Assembly: GCF_003428625.2 (NCBI RefSeq)
Contig: NZ_QVQT02000006.1
Span: 372,001 to 436,000, forward strand
From: Paracidobacterium acidisoli
Lineage (GTDB): Bacteria; Acidobacteriota; Terriglobia; Terriglobales; Acidobacteriaceae
Length of the DNA: 64,000 bases
Reading direction: 5' to 3'
The position numbers were made by a program, and so were the translations under genes. Below the pieces are notes generated by a model. It was not told the origin of the DNA. It was given only the letters and a program-made list of their open reading frames with translations, and ran no database searches. This document shows, in pieces, positions 45,287-55,651 of this stretch. The stretch's first letter is position 1. Each line of letters starts with the position of its first letter.

Positions 45287-46957
45287 TCACTTCCCGGCCT
45301 CGCGCATCGGAATGCGAATGCCGTTCGCTTCGGCGAAGGCAATTGCCTCGGCGCAGCCCGCGTCCACATGGCGCAGCACGCCTGTGCCGGGATCGGTCGT
45401 CAGCACTCGCTCCAGCCGCTGCGCAGCCAAGTCCGTTCCATCGGCCACCACCACCATGCCCGCATGCTGCGAGTAGCCGATGCCCACGCCGCCGCCGTTG
45501 TGAATACTCACCCACGACGCGCCCGCCGCCGTATTCACCAGCGCATTCAGCAGCGGCCAGTCGGCTACGGCGTCCGATCCATCCGGCATCGCCTCCGTCT
45601 CGCGATAGGGCGACGCCACCGAGCCGGCATCGAGATGATCGCGCCCGATCACCACCGGCGCGCTGATCTCGCCGCGCCGCACCAGCTCATTCATCGCCAT
45701 GCCGAACTTCGCGCGCTGCCCATAGCCGAGCCAGCAGATGCGCGCCGGCAGACCCTGAAAGTGAATTCGCTTCTGCGCCAGCCCGATCCAGCGGCGCAGG
45801 CCCGCATCTTCCGGAAAGAGCTCGAGCGCGAGCCGGTCCGTGCGGTAAATATCCTCCGGATCGCCCGACAGCGCGACCCAGCGGAACGGCCCTTTACCCT
45901 CGCAGAAGAGCGGACGAATGTACTCCGGCACAAAGCCGGGAATGTCATACGCACGTGCCACACCTGCGATCTTCGCCTGCGTGCGCAGATTGTTGCCGTA
46001 ATCGAAGGTCACCGCGCCGCGCTGCTGCAGCGCGAGCATCGCCTCCACGTGCCGGCCCATCGCCGCCATCGAGCGCCGCGTGTACTCATCGGGATGTTCC
46101 TCACGCAGACACAGCGCCTCCGCCAGGCTCATTCCATTCGGCACATAGCCGTTCAGCGGATCGTGCGCGCTGGTCTGGTCGGTCAGCACATCGGGCACGA
46201 TGTTGCGGCGAATCAGCTCCGGCAGCGCATCGGCCGCATTCGCCACCAGTCCCACGGAAATCGCCGCACCGCCTGCGCGCGCCGCTTCGAGAATCTTCAG
46301 CGCCTCATCGAGCGTGAACGCGATGTGATCGCAGTATCCGCTCGCCAGCCGCTTCCTGATCCGCTCCGCATCCACGTCGATGCCGAGAAAGCACGCACCG
46401 TTCATCGTCGCAGCCAGCGGCTGCGCGCCGCCCATTCCGCCCATGCCGCCGGAGACGATCAACCTTCCCGCAAGCGATCCGCCGAAGTGTCTTCGCCCCG
46501 CCTCCGCAAAGGTCTCGTACGTGCCCTGCACGATGCCCTGGCTGCCGATGTAGATCCATGAGCCGGCCGTCATCTGGCCGTACATCATCAGCCCTTTGCG
46601 CTCCAGCTCGTGAAAGTGCTCCCAGTCCGACCATCGTCCCACCAGGTTCGCATTCGCCAGCAGCACACGCGGCGCCGCTTCATGCGTGCGCAGAATCCCC
46701 ACCGGCCTGCCCGACTGAATGAGCAGCGTCTCGTCATCGGCGAGCGAGCGCAGCGCGCGAACGATGGCGTGGAAGGCCTCCCAGTTGCGCGCCGCCTTTC
46801 CGGTCCCACCGTAAACGACCAGCTCTTCCGGCCGCTCCGCGACCTCGGGATCGAGGTTGTTCATCAGCATCCGCAGAGCCGCTTCCTGCTGCCAGCCACG
46901 GCAGCTCAGCACGCTTCCCCGCGGAGCACGAATCACAGGCGCTTCCGTCTGCAGCAT
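45287..46957 (-). CDS. hutU: Urocanate hydratase
   Basis: NAD-dependent second step of histidine degradation, urocanate to imidazolonepropionate. The 556 aa show the family hallmarks: [18 protein letters not shown] near the N-terminus, the NAD-binding run [13 protein letters not shown] with the following [11 protein letters not shown], and the active-site region [23 protein letters not shown], which continues into a [19 protein letters not shown] segment. Full length and central in the hut operon. Confidence 0.96.
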   Translation of the reverse strand: MLQTEAPVIRAPRGSVLSCRGWQQEAALRMLMNNLDPEVAERPEELVVYGGTGKAARNWEAFHAIVRALRSLADDETLLIQSGRPVGILRTHEAAPRVLLANANLVGRWSDWEHFHELERKGLMMYGQMTAGSWIYIGSQGIVQGTYETFAEAGRRHFGGSLAGRLIVSGGMGGMGGAQPLAATMNGACFLGIDVDAERIRKRLASGYCDHIAFTLDEALKILEAARAGGAAISVGLVANAADALPELIRRNIVPDVLTDQTSAHDPLNGYVPNGMSLAEALCLREEHPDEYTRRSMAAMGRHVEAMLALQQRGAVTFDYGNNLRTQAKIAGVARAYDIPGFVPEYIRPLFCEGKGPFRWVALSGDPEDIYRTDRLALELFPEDAGLRRWIGLAQKRIHFQGLPARICWLGYGQRAKFGMAMNELVRRGEISAPVVIGRDHLDAGSVASPYRETEAMPDGSDAVADWPLLNALVNTAAGASWVSIHNGGGVGIGYSQHAGMVVVADGTDLAAQRLERVLTTDPGTGVLRHVDAGCAEAIAFAEANGIRIPMREAGK

Positions 46958-46992
46958 CGCATCCTCCTCTCGCGCAGCTTCACCGGCGGCTC

Positions 46993-48540
46993 TCAGCCGC
47001 GCCAGCGATCGAAGCCTCCCGCGCGAATCTTCGCCGCCAGCCCTTCGATCTCCGGCGACAGCACACGATCTTCGCCAAGCGGCGCGACCTGCTCGCGCAG
47101 CAGCCCGACCGCCAGGCCCACCTCTTTCGCAGGACGCAGCGGCAGCCTGTACTCCAGCCCCTGCGCCGCCGCCATCATCTCAATCGCGAGCACATGCCCG
47201 GCGTTCTCCACCACCTGCCGCAGCTTCAGCGCCGAGGTCATGCCCATCGACACATGATCCTCTTTTCCGCCCGAGGTCGGCACGCTGTCCACGCTCGCCG
47301 GATGCGCCAGCACCTTCGCCTCGTTCAGCAGCGCCGCCGAGGCGACGTGCGCCAGCATCAGCCCCGAAGAGACTCCAGGCGTCCGCGACAGAAACGGCGG
47401 CAGCCCCTCGTTGATATCCGGATTCACCAGCCGGTCGATCCGCCGCTCGCTGATGCTCATCATGTCGGTCAGCGCGATCGCGGCGTAATCGAGCGCGAGG
47501 GCCAGCGGCGCTCCATGAAAGTTGCCGCCGGAGAGAATCTCCCCGTCGCCGTTCTTCGCGCCGTCCTCCGCCCCGTTCCCCACAAAGATCAGCGGATTGT
47601 CCGTCGCCGCGCCGCTCTCCACCTCGATCACCTCGCGGACATGCGCCAGCGCTCCCCGCGCCGCGCCGTGCACCTGCGGCATGCAGCGCAGACAGTACGC
47701 ATCCTGCACACGCGGATCGTTGTGCCGGTGCGACTCGCGAATCTCGCTGTCTTCCAGCAGGGCGCGCAGATGCTTCGCCGCAGCCATCTGTCCCGCATGC
47801 GGACGCGCAGCATGAATCCGCGCATCGAAGGGAGTCGGCGTGCCGCGCAGCGCTTCGAGCGACATGGCTCCGGCCAGATCGAAGAGCTCCACCACACGCA
47901 GCGCACGCGCCACCGCCAGGCCGCCCACCGCCGTCATCGCCTGCGTGCCGTTCAGCAGCGCCAGTCCTTCTTTGGCCTGCAGCACCAGCGGCTCGATGCC
48001 CGCCAGCCGCAGCGCCCGCTCCCCCGCCATGCGCTCGGCGCGGAAGAAGGCCTCGCCCTCGCCGATCACCACCAGCGCCAGATGCGCCAGCGGAGCCAGA
48101 TCGCCGCTCGCGCCCACCGACCCACGCGCCGGAACCACCGGATGCACGCCGGCGTTCATCATCGCCGCCAGCGTCTCGATCAGCAGCGGGCGCACGCCGC
48201 TCAGCCCCTTCGCCAGAACATTGGCACGCAGCAGCAGCATGGCGCGCACCTCATCCTCCGGCAGCGGCTGGCCTATGCCGCACGCGTGGCTTCGCACCAG
48301 ATTGTGCTGCAGCTCCTCCAGTTGATCCGGAGGAATATGTACGTCGGAGAGTTTGCCGAAGCCGGTGTTGATGCCGTAGGCGGTCTCCCGGCTGGCCAGC
48401 AGATGATCCACCACGGCGCGCGATGCACGCACCGCAGTCATTGCCTCCGTTGCGATGGTGACGGTGCAGCGCCCGCCGACCACAGCGGCGATCTCTTCAA
48501 TGGAGAGCGGACGTCCTGAAAGTTGCAGCGAAGAAGCCAT
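46993..48540 (-). CDS. hutH: Histidine ammonia-lyase
   Basis: First step of histidine degradation, histidine to urocanate plus ammonia. 515 aa; the Ala-Ser-Gly triad that cyclises to the MIO prosthetic group is in [15 protein letters not shown]. Other conserved parts are [22 protein letters not shown] and the C-terminal [14 protein letters not shown]. First hut gene; a hutG-type gene is not present in the window. An RNA hairpin precedes it (48583-48615). Confidence 0.96.
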   Translation of the reverse strand: MASSLQLSGRPLSIEEIAAVVGGRCTVTIATEAMTAVRASRAVVDHLLASRETAYGINTGFGKLSDVHIPPDQLEELQHNLVRSHACGIGQPLPEDEVRAMLLLRANVLAKGLSGVRPLLIETLAAMMNAGVHPVVPARGSVGASGDLAPLAHLALVVIGEGEAFFRAERMAGERALRLAGIEPLVLQAKEGLALLNGTQAMTAVGGLAVARALRVVELFDLAGAMSLEALRGTPTPFDARIHAARPHAGQMAAAKHLRALLEDSEIRESHRHNDPRVQDAYCLRCMPQVHGAARGALAHVREVIEVESGAATDNPLIFVGNGAEDGAKNGDGEILSGGNFHGAPLALALDYAAIALTDMMSISERRIDRLVNPDINEGLPPFLSRTPGVSSGLMLAHVASAALLNEAKVLAHPASVDSVPTSGGKEDHVSMGMTSALKLRQVVENAGHVLAIEMMAAAQGLEYRLPLRPAKEVGLAVGLLREQVAPLGEDRVLSPEIEGLAAKIRAGGFDRWRG

Positions 48541-48582
48541 CGCCCAACAGCTTAACCGCGCGCGGGTGAAAGGCGATACGGC

Positions 48583-48615
48583 GAATCACCGCAAAGCGTG
48601 TCTCTGCGGTGATTC
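48583..48615. terminator. 11-bp perfect hairpin between fucP-like gene and hutH
   Basis: GAATCACCGCA (48583-48593) and TGCGGTGATTC (48605-48615) flank an 11-nt loop, starting 5 bp after the transporter stop. The T-run (TTTTTT) is on the plus strand, while genes here run on the minus strand. It would therefore stop antisense transcripts well but the sense transcript less well. Confidence 0.6.
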
Positions 48616-48619
48616 TTTT

Positions 48620-49921
48620 TTATGACGGCAGAATGACTTTGCTGCCCTTCCATCCGTAATACGCGATGAAGAGATAGCACAGCACCGGAATAACGAACGC
48701 ATGATGAATGCCGATGCGGTCGGCCAGAATGCCCTGCAGCTCGGGAATGATCGCCCCGCCCACGATGGCCGTCACCAGCAGTCCCGAGGCTTCGCCCGTC
48801 AGCGGCCCCATCTCCGCAATGCCCAGCGTGAAAATGCTCGGGAACATGATGGAGTTGAAGAGGCCCACCAGCAGAATGCTCCAGACCGCAATGTGCCCGA
48901 AGGTCAGCATCGAGATCAGCACCAGCACCGTGGCCACGCCTGCGCACAGCGTCAGCAGCGGGCCGGTCTTCACCTTCTGCAGCACACCCGATCCGATAAA
49001 GCGCCCGACCATTGCACCGCCCCAGTAGAACGGCACCAGATTCGCCGCCGCCAGCGCGCTCAGCCCGGCAATGTACGACTGATTGAAGTAGTTGATCAGG
49101 AAGCTGCCGATCGAGACCTCGGCGCCCACATACAGAAAGATCGCCACCGCGCCCAGCACCACATGCGGATAGCGCCACATGCTGTGACCCTTTTCGCCCG
49201 TCTGCGCCGGCCGGTAATCCTTCGTCGTATCCAGCCGCGGAAATTTGTAGAACGCAATCGCCAGCGCCAGCACCACCAGCGCCAGAGTGATCGCGAGATA
49301 CGGAACCTTCACCGTGGCCGCCTGCTGAATCCGGTAGGCATGCAGCGCCGCCGTGGACATGCCGGTCGTATTCTCGAGCGTCTTCTCCGCGCCCTTCAGG
49401 ATCAGCCAGCCTCCCAGCGGAGGCCCGATCGTCGTACCCAGAGAGTTGAACGCCTGCGTCAGATTCAGACGGCTCGATGCCGTCTGCGGCGGACCCAGCA
49501 CCGTCACATAAGGATTCGCGGCCACCTGCAGCGCGGTAATGCCCGCGGCCAGGATGATCAGCGCGGCCAGGAACAGCGGAAACGACGGCGTATTCGCCGC
49601 CGGAATGAACAGGATGGCGCCCGCTCCCATCGTCAGCAGCCCCACTACCATCGTCCGCTGGTAGCCGATCCACTCCACCACCTTGCCCGAGGGAATGCCG
49701 AATATGGCATACGATGAAAAGAAGGCGAACTGCACCAGCATGACCTTCGTATAGTCCAGATCGAAGATCGCCTTCAGGTGCGGAATCAGAATGTCATTCA
49801 GCGAAGTAAGAAAGCCCCACACGAAAAACAGTGTGGTCACCATCGCGAATGCGCTTCGATAGCTGCCGCCTGATCCTGCGGAAACCGTGGCTGTGTTACT
49901 GCCGGTGTTTGCTATTGCCAT
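48620..49921 (-). CDS. FucP-like sugar:proton symporter (MFS)
   Basis: 433-aa inner-membrane transporter with about 12 helices, of the FucP/GluP branch of the major facilitator family. Indicators are FFVWGFLTSLNDILIPHLKAIFDLDYTKVMLVQFAFFSSYA at the first two helices (Asn-Asp conserved) and LQVAANPYVTVLGPP with SSRLNLTQAFNSLGTTIGP. The substrate is likely a hexose or 6-deoxyhexose, not histidine, despite the hut neighbours. A LacI-type half-site upstream fits sugar control. Confidence 0.88.
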   Translation of the reverse strand: MAIANTGSNTATVSAGSGGSYRSAFAMVTTLFFVWGFLTSLNDILIPHLKAIFDLDYTKVMLVQFAFFSSYAIFGIPSGKVVEWIGYQRTMVVGLLTMGAGAILFIPAANTPSFPLFLAALIILAAGITALQVAANPYVTVLGPPQTASSRLNLTQAFNSLGTTIGPPLGGWLILKGAEKTLENTTGMSTAALHAYRIQQAATVKVPYLAITLALVVLALAIAFYKFPRLDTTKDYRPAQTGEKGHSMWRYPHVVLGAVAIFLYVGAEVSIGSFLINYFNQSYIAGLSALAAANLVPFYWGGAMVGRFIGSGVLQKVKTGPLLTLCAGVATVLVLISMLTFGHIAVWSILLVGLFNSIMFPSIFTLGIAEMGPLTGEASGLLVTAIVGGAIIPELQGILADRIGIHHAFVIPVLCYLFIAYYGWKGSKVILPS

Positions 49922-49980
49922 ATCTTTGAAAAGGCCCCTGCACTTTGTGCGCTGCAGTGTTCATCTTCGGACACTCGCAG

Positions 49981-49994
49981 TGTAAGCGTTTCCG
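49981..49994 (-). promoter_or_regulatory. Possible LacI-family operator
   Basis: TGTAAGCGTTTCCG has the central CG and left half of LacI/CcpA-type operators (TGTAANCGNTTACA), about 60 bp upstream of the FucP-like start. The right half is degraded, so the call is weak. Confidence 0.3.
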
Positions 49995-50085
49995 TCTGTC
50001 GTGCCATTGGTGATGATATCGCGCCAGTTGATGAACCGCCCGTCATCTTTCGCTGCGGGCATGATGGAATGAAAAGAGACGCGAG

Positions 50086-50098
50086 CTTTGTAACAAAG
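50086..50098. promoter_or_regulatory. CTTTGT-A-ACAAAG palindrome upstream of the DUF5666 gene
   Basis: 6-bp arms around one A, about 120 bp before the start, followed by a second GTAAC. A possible operator for the DUF5666-receptor unit; no regulator gene is adjacent. Confidence 0.3.
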
Positions 50099-50215
50099 TG
50101 TAACTAACGCAGTTTGAAGCACTTTCCTCTGAAACTTTCACCCTCTGCGCGCGTCTGTGAGGTTAAAGACAATATGTTTTCGCGACACTTTTCCGAGGAC
50201 ACAAAGGCACCCTGT

Positions 50216-51406
50216 ATGACTGCAGCCATACGTATGCATCTTTTCCCTTCAGCGGCTTTGCTCCTGGCGATTCTCGCCGCTCCGTTCTGCGCTGCTCCGG
50301 CATTCGCAAAATCTCCCGCGCCCGCCGCAGCCCAGGCCGCCACAGGAACATCCAGTCACGTCATCGGCACGGTTGCATCCATCAGCGGCAACACGCTCAC
50401 GCTGAATACAGGCAACGGGGCATCCACATCCGTGACCGTGAGCGACAGCACCCGCCTGCTGCGCACCGAGCCTGGCCAGAAGACGCTGGCCGGCGCCGCG
50501 AAGATTGCGCTCACCGATCTTGCCGTCGGCGATCGCGTGCTGGTTATGTTCACGCCTTCGTCCGACAGCTCTCCGGCTGCGGCCACGGCCGTCATCGCGA
50601 TGAAGCAGTCCGACATCGCGCAGAAGCAGCAGGCCGAGCGCGCCGACTGGCAGCGCCGCGGCGTCGGCGGTCTCGTCAAATCGGTGGACTCGACGGCGGG
50701 CAGCATCACGCTCATGTCCGGCTCGCGAGTCATCACCGTGAAGGTGGCTCCTGCGACGACGATCCTCCGCTATGCTCCCGACTCGATTCGCTTCACCGAT
50801 GCGAAGCCCTCCACGCTCGATCAGATTCACGCCGGAGATCAGGTCACCGCACGCGGCGATCACAGCGCGGATGGAGGCGAAGTCACGGCTGAAGAGATCG
50901 TCTCCGGCTCGTTCCGCAACATCGCGGGCACCATCGTCTCGATGGACGCGGCCTCCAGTTCACTGACCGTGAAGGACCTGCGCACGAAAAAGCAGGTCGT
51001 CATCCACACCACCGCGGATTCACAACTGCATCGCCTTGAGCCCACGATGGCGCAGATGATTGCAGCGCGTCTCCGCAGTGGAGGCGCCTCGCCCGCCGAA
51101 GCACCCTCGGGCGCGGCACCCGCACAGCATGCTGCCGGTGGTCCGAATGGACAGGGCCGCGCAGCAGGAGGCGATCTGGCCAGGGTCATTCAGCGTGCCC
51201 CGGTCGTTCAGCTCTCCGATTTACATAAAGGCGACGCCATCATGATCGTCGCCACCCAAGGAACACCCGATTCGGCAACGGCTGTCACACTGCTGGCCGG
51301 GGTGGAACCCATGCTTGAGGCCTCAGCAAGCGCCAGCCAGAACATGTTCTCCGCCTCGTGGAACCTCGGGGGCGGCTCTGCAGGCGGCGAAGAAGGCACT
51401 CCGTAG
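50216..51406 (+). CDS. DUF5666-repeat exported protein
   Basis: 396 aa with a signal peptide (to about AFA, residue 32) and three OB-like DUF5666 units: IGTVASISGNTLTLNTG, GLVKSVDSTAGSITLMSG and IAGTIVSMDAASSSLTVKD, each with a GDRV or GDQV loop. A low-complexity Ala/Pro/Gly stretch at about 285-315 precedes the end. ATG 50216 has AAAGG with 9-nt spacing. It sits 64 bp before the TonB receptor start in the same direction. Function unknown; the pairing suggests an outer-membrane or periplasmic accessory. Confidence 0.83.
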   Translation: MTAAIRMHLFPSAALLLAILAAPFCAAPAFAKSPAPAAAQAATGTSSHVIGTVASISGNTLTLNTGNGASTSVTVSDSTRLLRTEPGQKTLAGAAKIALTDLAVGDRVLVMFTPSSDSSPAAATAVIAMKQSDIAQKQQAERADWQRRGVGGLVKSVDSTAGSITLMSGSRVITVKVAPATTILRYAPDSIRFTDAKPSTLDQIHAGDQVTARGDHSADGGEVTAEEIVSGSFRNIAGTIVSMDAASSSLTVKDLRTKKQVVIHTTADSQLHRLEPTMAQMIAARLRSGGASPAEAPSGAAPAQHAAGGPNGQGRAAGGDLARVIQRAPVVQLSDLHKGDAIMIVATQGTPDSATAVTLLAGVEPMLEASASASQNMFSASWNLGGGSAGGEEGTP

Positions 51407-51470
51407 TACGTCAGCACGTCCGCGGGTACGAACAGACCGAACGCGGCTCTTATCGATTTTGTGGGGAATT

Positions 51471-54335
51471 GTGAACAAAAAAGTCTTCATACGCTCGTTG
51501 TGTCTCTTTGTGGCGCTCCCGTTTCTCTGCGCTGCGTCTCTTCTCGCGCAGAACGGAACCGGACGCCTTCGCGGACAGGTTGCCGATCCCAGCGGCGCCG
51601 TCATTCCCAATGCTTCGGTCACTGTGACCTCCGCTGCGGGCAAGGTTGCCGGCACTGCGACCTCCAATGGCGGGGGCGCCTATGAGGTGCGCGGCATCGC
51701 GCCCGGCACTTACAACGTCGATGTCACCGCAAGCGGCTTTGCGCCCTTTCACGCCGCCAGTGTCACCATCGCCGCAGGCCAGTCCAAAGATCTGAACGCC
51801 GCGCTCGCCATCGAGATGCAGGAGCAGAAGGTGCAGGTCGAGGCCGAGGCCACGCAGGTCGATACCAGTCCGGACAGCAATGCCAGCGCCATCGTCATCA
51901 AGGGCAAGGATCTCGATGCTCTCTCCGACGATCCCGACGAGCTGCAGAATGAGCTGCAGGCGCTCGCCGGTCCCGCTGCCGGTCCGAATGGCGGCGAGAT
52001 CTATATCGACGGATTCACCGGCGGCCAGATGCCGCCCAAATCTTCCATCCGCGAAATTCGCATCAACCAGAATCCCTTCTCGGCCGAATTCGACCGCCTG
52101 GGCTACGGGCGCATCGAGATTCTTACCAAGCCGGGAACCGACAAGATGCACGGGCAGATCGAGGCGCGCGGCAACTACTCCGCCTTCAACAGCCAGGACC
52201 CGATCCTGCACAATACCTCCGAGCCCGGCTACTACTCCTGGGACTCGCACGCCGATCTCGGTGGCCCGATCACAAAGACCTCGTCGTTCTTCTTCAGCGC
52301 CTTCGCACGCAGCACGCTCAACCAGAACATTATCGACGCCATCGATCCCACGACGGTTACTGTCAACACAGACGGCACAGCGGCGACCGCGGCGTCACTC
52401 AACGAAGCCTTCGGCAACTCCTCATCGCGCCTCGACATCAACCCGCGAGTCGATATCCAGCTCGGCCAGGCCAACACGCTCACCGTCCGGTATGAGTTTT
52501 ACCGCGCCGTCACCTCCAATGGCGGAGTCGGCGTGCTGACGCTGCCCTCGCAGGCCACCGACTCCACCAACATGGAGCATCAGCTTCAGATCTCCGACAG
52601 CCTGGTGCTCAGCAAAAACCTGGTCGACGACATCCGCTTCCAGTACCGGCACATTCACAGTCAGGAATCGCCTGTCTCGACGCTTCCGTCGGTCTCCATT
52701 CAGGGCATCGTCAACTTCGGCGGCAATAACTCGCAGACGGTTAAGGATCAGCAGAACGACTTCGAGCTGCAGGATTACTTCTCCGGAGCGCTGGGCAGCC
52801 ACTCGCTCAACTTCGGCGCGCGGCTTCGCTCCTACGACGATCTGAACTTCACCAACGGCGGCAGCAACGGCTCTTATACTTACGCGTCTCTTCTGGATTA
52901 CGCGAACAATACCCCTCAGCAGTACAGCCACACGGTGATCAACAATCCCAATGCCAGCGCCATTCTCTTCGACGCGGCGCTCTTCTATCAGGACGACTGG
53001 AAGGTCAGCCCGCGTCTGACCTTCAGCTACGGCCTGCGCTGGGAATCGCAGAACCGTATCCACGACAAGAGCGACTGGGCGCCGCGCTTTGCCGTCGCCT
53101 ACGCTCTCGGCCGCGCCGCCGATAAAAAGCCCGCGAAGACCGTGCTGCGCGCCGGTTATGGCTGGTTCTATCAGCGCTTCACGGTGCCCAACAGCTTCGG
53201 CTCGGCGGCAGGAACTCCCTATGTCGTGCAGGCCATTCACCAGAACGGCATCAACGAGCCGCAGATCATTCAGACCACTGCCGGAACCAAAGCGCCGACC
53301 GTCTACTCGATCGATCCGCACTTCCGCGCCGCGAATGACATGGAGGCGGCCATCGGCATCGATCGTCAGATCGCGAAGTCGATCACCGGCAACATCACCT
53401 ATGTCTACAGCCAGGGCACGCATCAGTACCTGACCAACAACATCAGCGCCGAAAGCCTCTTCCCCACCGACGGCACCTATCCCGGCGCTCCCGTCACCGA
53501 ACCGCTTGAGAACAATCTTCAGTATCAGTCGGGCGGCTTCTACCGCGAGCACCAGGTGATTCTGTCGCTGACCGCGCGCTATCGCCGCTTCAGCCTCTTC
53601 AGCAACTACACGTACAGCAACGCCAAAGGCGATACCAGCGGCGTCACGTATGTGCCGTCCGTGTCCAGCGATCCCGGACTCGACTTCGGACGCACCTCCT
53701 TCGACATCCACAACCGTTTCCTGCTCTTTGGAAACTTCACGCTGCCGTGGCAGATCTCAGCATCGCCCTTCATGGTCGCCAACTCCGGCACGCCGTTCAA
53801 CATCACCACCGGAACCGATCTGACCGGCAACAATCAGTTCAATGCCCGTCCCACCTGGGCGGCAAACTGCGACGAGACCGACTCCAATGTCGTTCAGACA
53901 CCTTACGGCTGCTTCGATAAGGCGCCTTACGGCACAAATGAGAAGATCATTCCCTTCGGCCTCGGCACCGGACCGGCTAACATCAGCGTCAATATGCGGC
54001 TCAGCAAGGTCATCGGTATCGGGCCGCGCGTCGAAGGTGGCCGGGGACCAGGCGGTGGCGGCGGTGGCCGGCGTGGCGGGCCTTCAGGACTGGGCGGCGG
54101 ATTCAGCGGCAGCCGCGGCGGACCGGGGCGTCTCGATGCGGTCACGCCTCACAAGTACAACCTGACGCTCTCCGCCTTCTCGACCAACATCTTCAACCAC
54201 ACCAACCTCGGAACGCCCAACGGGGTTTTGGGTTCACCATTCTTCAACCAGTCGCAGTCACTGGCATCCGGATTCTTCGCTCCGAGTGCCGGCTCAAACC
54301 GCTACCTCGCTCTGCAGGCCTCCTTCAACTTCTGA
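51471..54335 (+). CDS. TonB-dependent outer-membrane receptor, Oar-like
   Basis: 954-aa outer-membrane protein. After a signal peptide (to SLLAQ) comes a carboxypeptidase-regulatory-like Ig domain (LRGQVADPSGAVIPNASVTV to AALAIEM), a plug domain (IYIDGFTGGQMPPKSSIREIRIN), and a large barrel ending in the aromatic SFNF. A loop near residues 850-890 is extremely Gly/Arg rich. GTG 51471 is used, with GGGGA just upstream. Typical of the expanded Oar-like receptors of Acidobacteria; the ligand is probably a peptide or oligosaccharide but unknown. Confidence 0.92.
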   Translation: MNKKVFIRSLCLFVALPFLCAASLLAQNGTGRLRGQVADPSGAVIPNASVTVTSAAGKVAGTATSNGGGAYEVRGIAPGTYNVDVTASGFAPFHAASVTIAAGQSKDLNAALAIEMQEQKVQVEAEATQVDTSPDSNASAIVIKGKDLDALSDDPDELQNELQALAGPAAGPNGGEIYIDGFTGGQMPPKSSIREIRINQNPFSAEFDRLGYGRIEILTKPGTDKMHGQIEARGNYSAFNSQDPILHNTSEPGYYSWDSHADLGGPITKTSSFFFSAFARSTLNQNIIDAIDPTTVTVNTDGTAATAASLNEAFGNSSSRLDINPRVDIQLGQANTLTVRYEFYRAVTSNGGVGVLTLPSQATDSTNMEHQLQISDSLVLSKNLVDDIRFQYRHIHSQESPVSTLPSVSIQGIVNFGGNNSQTVKDQQNDFELQDYFSGALGSHSLNFGARLRSYDDLNFTNGGSNGSYTYASLLDYANNTPQQYSHTVINNPNASAILFDAALFYQDDWKVSPRLTFSYGLRWESQNRIHDKSDWAPRFAVAYALGRAADKKPAKTVLRAGYGWFYQRFTVPNSFGSAAGTPYVVQAIHQNGINEPQIIQTTAGTKAPTVYSIDPHFRAANDMEAAIGIDRQIAKSITGNITYVYSQGTHQYLTNNISAESLFPTDGTYPGAPVTEPLENNLQYQSGGFYREHQVILSLTARYRRFSLFSNYTYSNAKGDTSGVTYVPSVSSDPGLDFGRTSFDIHNRFLLFGNFTLPWQISASPFMVANSGTPFNITTGTDLTGNNQFNARPTWAANCDETDSNVVQTPYGCFDKAPYGTNEKIIPFGLGTGPANISVNMRLSKVIGIGPRVEGGRGPGGGGGGRRGGPSGLGGGFSGSRGGPGRLDAVTPHKYNLTLSAFSTNIFNHTNLGTPNGVLGSPFFNQSQSLASGFFAPSAGSNRYLALQASFNF

Positions 54336-54339
54336 AGAG

Positions 54340-54353
54340 GGGCCTGCAGGCCC
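54340..54353. terminator. Palindrome between TonB receptor and DUF1634 gene
   Basis: GGGCCTGCAGGCCC is a perfect 14-bp palindrome, extendable with GU pairs and a CTTT tail, in the 20-bp gap between converging genes. Likely a shared terminator. Confidence 0.55.
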
Positions 54354-54355
54354 TT

Positions 54356-54730
54356 TCAGTGATCGAAGAACAGGCTGTACAGCAGAATGGCGAGCACGAT
54401 AGCGCTGACGATCACATACAGGTGATCCTTCTCAAACCAGAAGCCGGCGACGCACATCCCCACGCGCGCCACCGGCGTCGCAATCAGAATCAGCAGTCCA
54501 AGCTGAATCAGTCCACGCGCGTCGAGCGCCCAGGCCCTGTGAGCAATACCGGAAGGACTCCGCAGCGCCTGGGGCTCGCCGTGAAAGTGCGTATAGTCAT
54601 TTCGCGGGCCGTGCGACTGCGCCACATAGAGAACGCCGCCGGCCAGCACCACAATCGCCGCCAGAAATACGCCGGTACGCAGCATGCGCGCCACGTAGAT
54701 CTCGATCCGCAGATCGTCCCAGGCCTTCAC
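54356..54730 (-). CDS. DUF1634 membrane protein
   Basis: 124 aa with three hydrophobic helices (about 15-35, 70-90, 100-120) and DUF1634 character. GTG 54730 overlaps the TSUP gene stop (GTGA), so the two are coupled, an arrangement common for this family. It may be a partner subunit of the TSUP permease. No catalytic motif. Confidence 0.83.
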   Translation of the reverse strand: MKAWDDLRIEIYVARMLRTGVFLAAIVVLAGGVLYVAQSHGPRNDYTHFHGEPQALRSPSGIAHRAWALDARGLIQLGLLILIATPVARVGMCVAGFWFEKDHLYVIVSAIVLAILLYSLFFDH

Positions 54731-55560
54731 AGCTTCCCCGCCATGCTGTTGTAGATCATCTCCACGCCCAGAGCGACGATCACCACTGCAAACACCACGC
54801 GCAGCGTGTGCACCCTCGCTTTCACCAGCAGATGCGACCCCGCGAGCGAGCCCGCCAGCACTCCCAGCATCACGGGCATCGCCAGCCCCGGAGAAATGTA
54901 ACCGCGGCTGAGATAAATTCCGGCGCTCGCCGCCGCCGTCACGCCGATCATGAAGTTGCTGGTCGTTGTCGACACCTTGAACGGCAATCGCATCGCCTGA
55001 TCCATGGCCAGCACCTTCACCGCGCCCGATCCGATCCCCAGCAGCCCCGACAGCGTTCCCGCCGCAAACATCAGTCCGAATCCCGCGGGCACGCGATGCG
55101 CCAGATACTTCTCCGGACCATTCTCGCCCGGAAAACAACCGCTCAGCTTCAGCTTCAGAGCCAGCGCGTCCGGCTTTGCGTCCAGATGATCGTGCCTTGC
55201 CCTGAGCGAGCTGTATGCGGAGTAGAGCAGCACCACGCCGAAGAGGATGCCGATCGTATGCGTCGTCACCTTCGCCGTCAGCCATGCGCCCAGCAGCGCT
55301 CCCAGCGTGGTTGCGATCTCGAGAAACATGCCGATGCGGATATTCGAGAAGCCTTCGCGCACATAGGCAGCGGCCGCGCCCGACGAAGTGGCGATCACCG
55401 AGACCAGCGAGGCTCCGATGGCGTAGCGAATATCGATGTGAAAGAGAATGGTGAGCACCGGCACAATGACCACGCCGCCGCCAAGTCCCGTCAGCGCTCC
55501 CAGCAGGCCAGCCAGCAGCGAGCTGAGAAAGATCCATCCGGAAAATGCCATCGTATCCAT
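54727..55560 (-). CDS. TSUP family permease (TauE/SafE-like)
   Basis: 277-aa inner-membrane protein with two homologous halves: LAGLLGALTGLGGGVVIVPVL and LSGLLGIGSGAVKVLAM are the repeated signature helices. The family exports sulfite, sulfoacetate or other organosulfur anions. Coupled to the DUF1634 gene downstream. No sulfur-metabolism gene nearby to fix the substrate. Confidence 0.88.
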   Translation of the reverse strand: MDTMAFSGWIFLSSLLAGLLGALTGLGGGVVIVPVLTILFHIDIRYAIGASLVSVIATSSGAAAAYVREGFSNIRIGMFLEIATTLGALLGAWLTAKVTTHTIGILFGVVLLYSAYSSLRARHDHLDAKPDALALKLKLSGCFPGENGPEKYLAHRVPAGFGLMFAAGTLSGLLGIGSGAVKVLAMDQAMRLPFKVSTTTSNFMIGVTAAASAGIYLSRGYISPGLAMPVMLGVLAGSLAGSHLLVKARVHTLRVVFAVVIVALGVEMIYNSMAGKL

Positions 55561-55651
55561 CGCGCGTTTCTACCAATGTACGATGAGCGGCTGTGCGCGG
55601 AGCAACAGGAAAGCGCCTGCGCGTACCCGACCGTACACGCGTGCAGAGGCT

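Larger units (their letters stand above)
49922..50215. other. Divergent region: fucP-like gene / DUF5666 gene
   Basis: 294 bp with promoters for both genes. Two possible sites are listed separately: a LacI-like TGTAAGCGTTT at 49981 and a CTTTGT-A-ACAAAG palindrome at 50086. No small gene is supported. Confidence 0.45.

Noticed and set aside
48620-49921. The transporter as a histidine permease of the hut operon
   Set aside because: Sequence signatures are of the FucP/GluP sugar branch, and a hairpin separates it from hutH.
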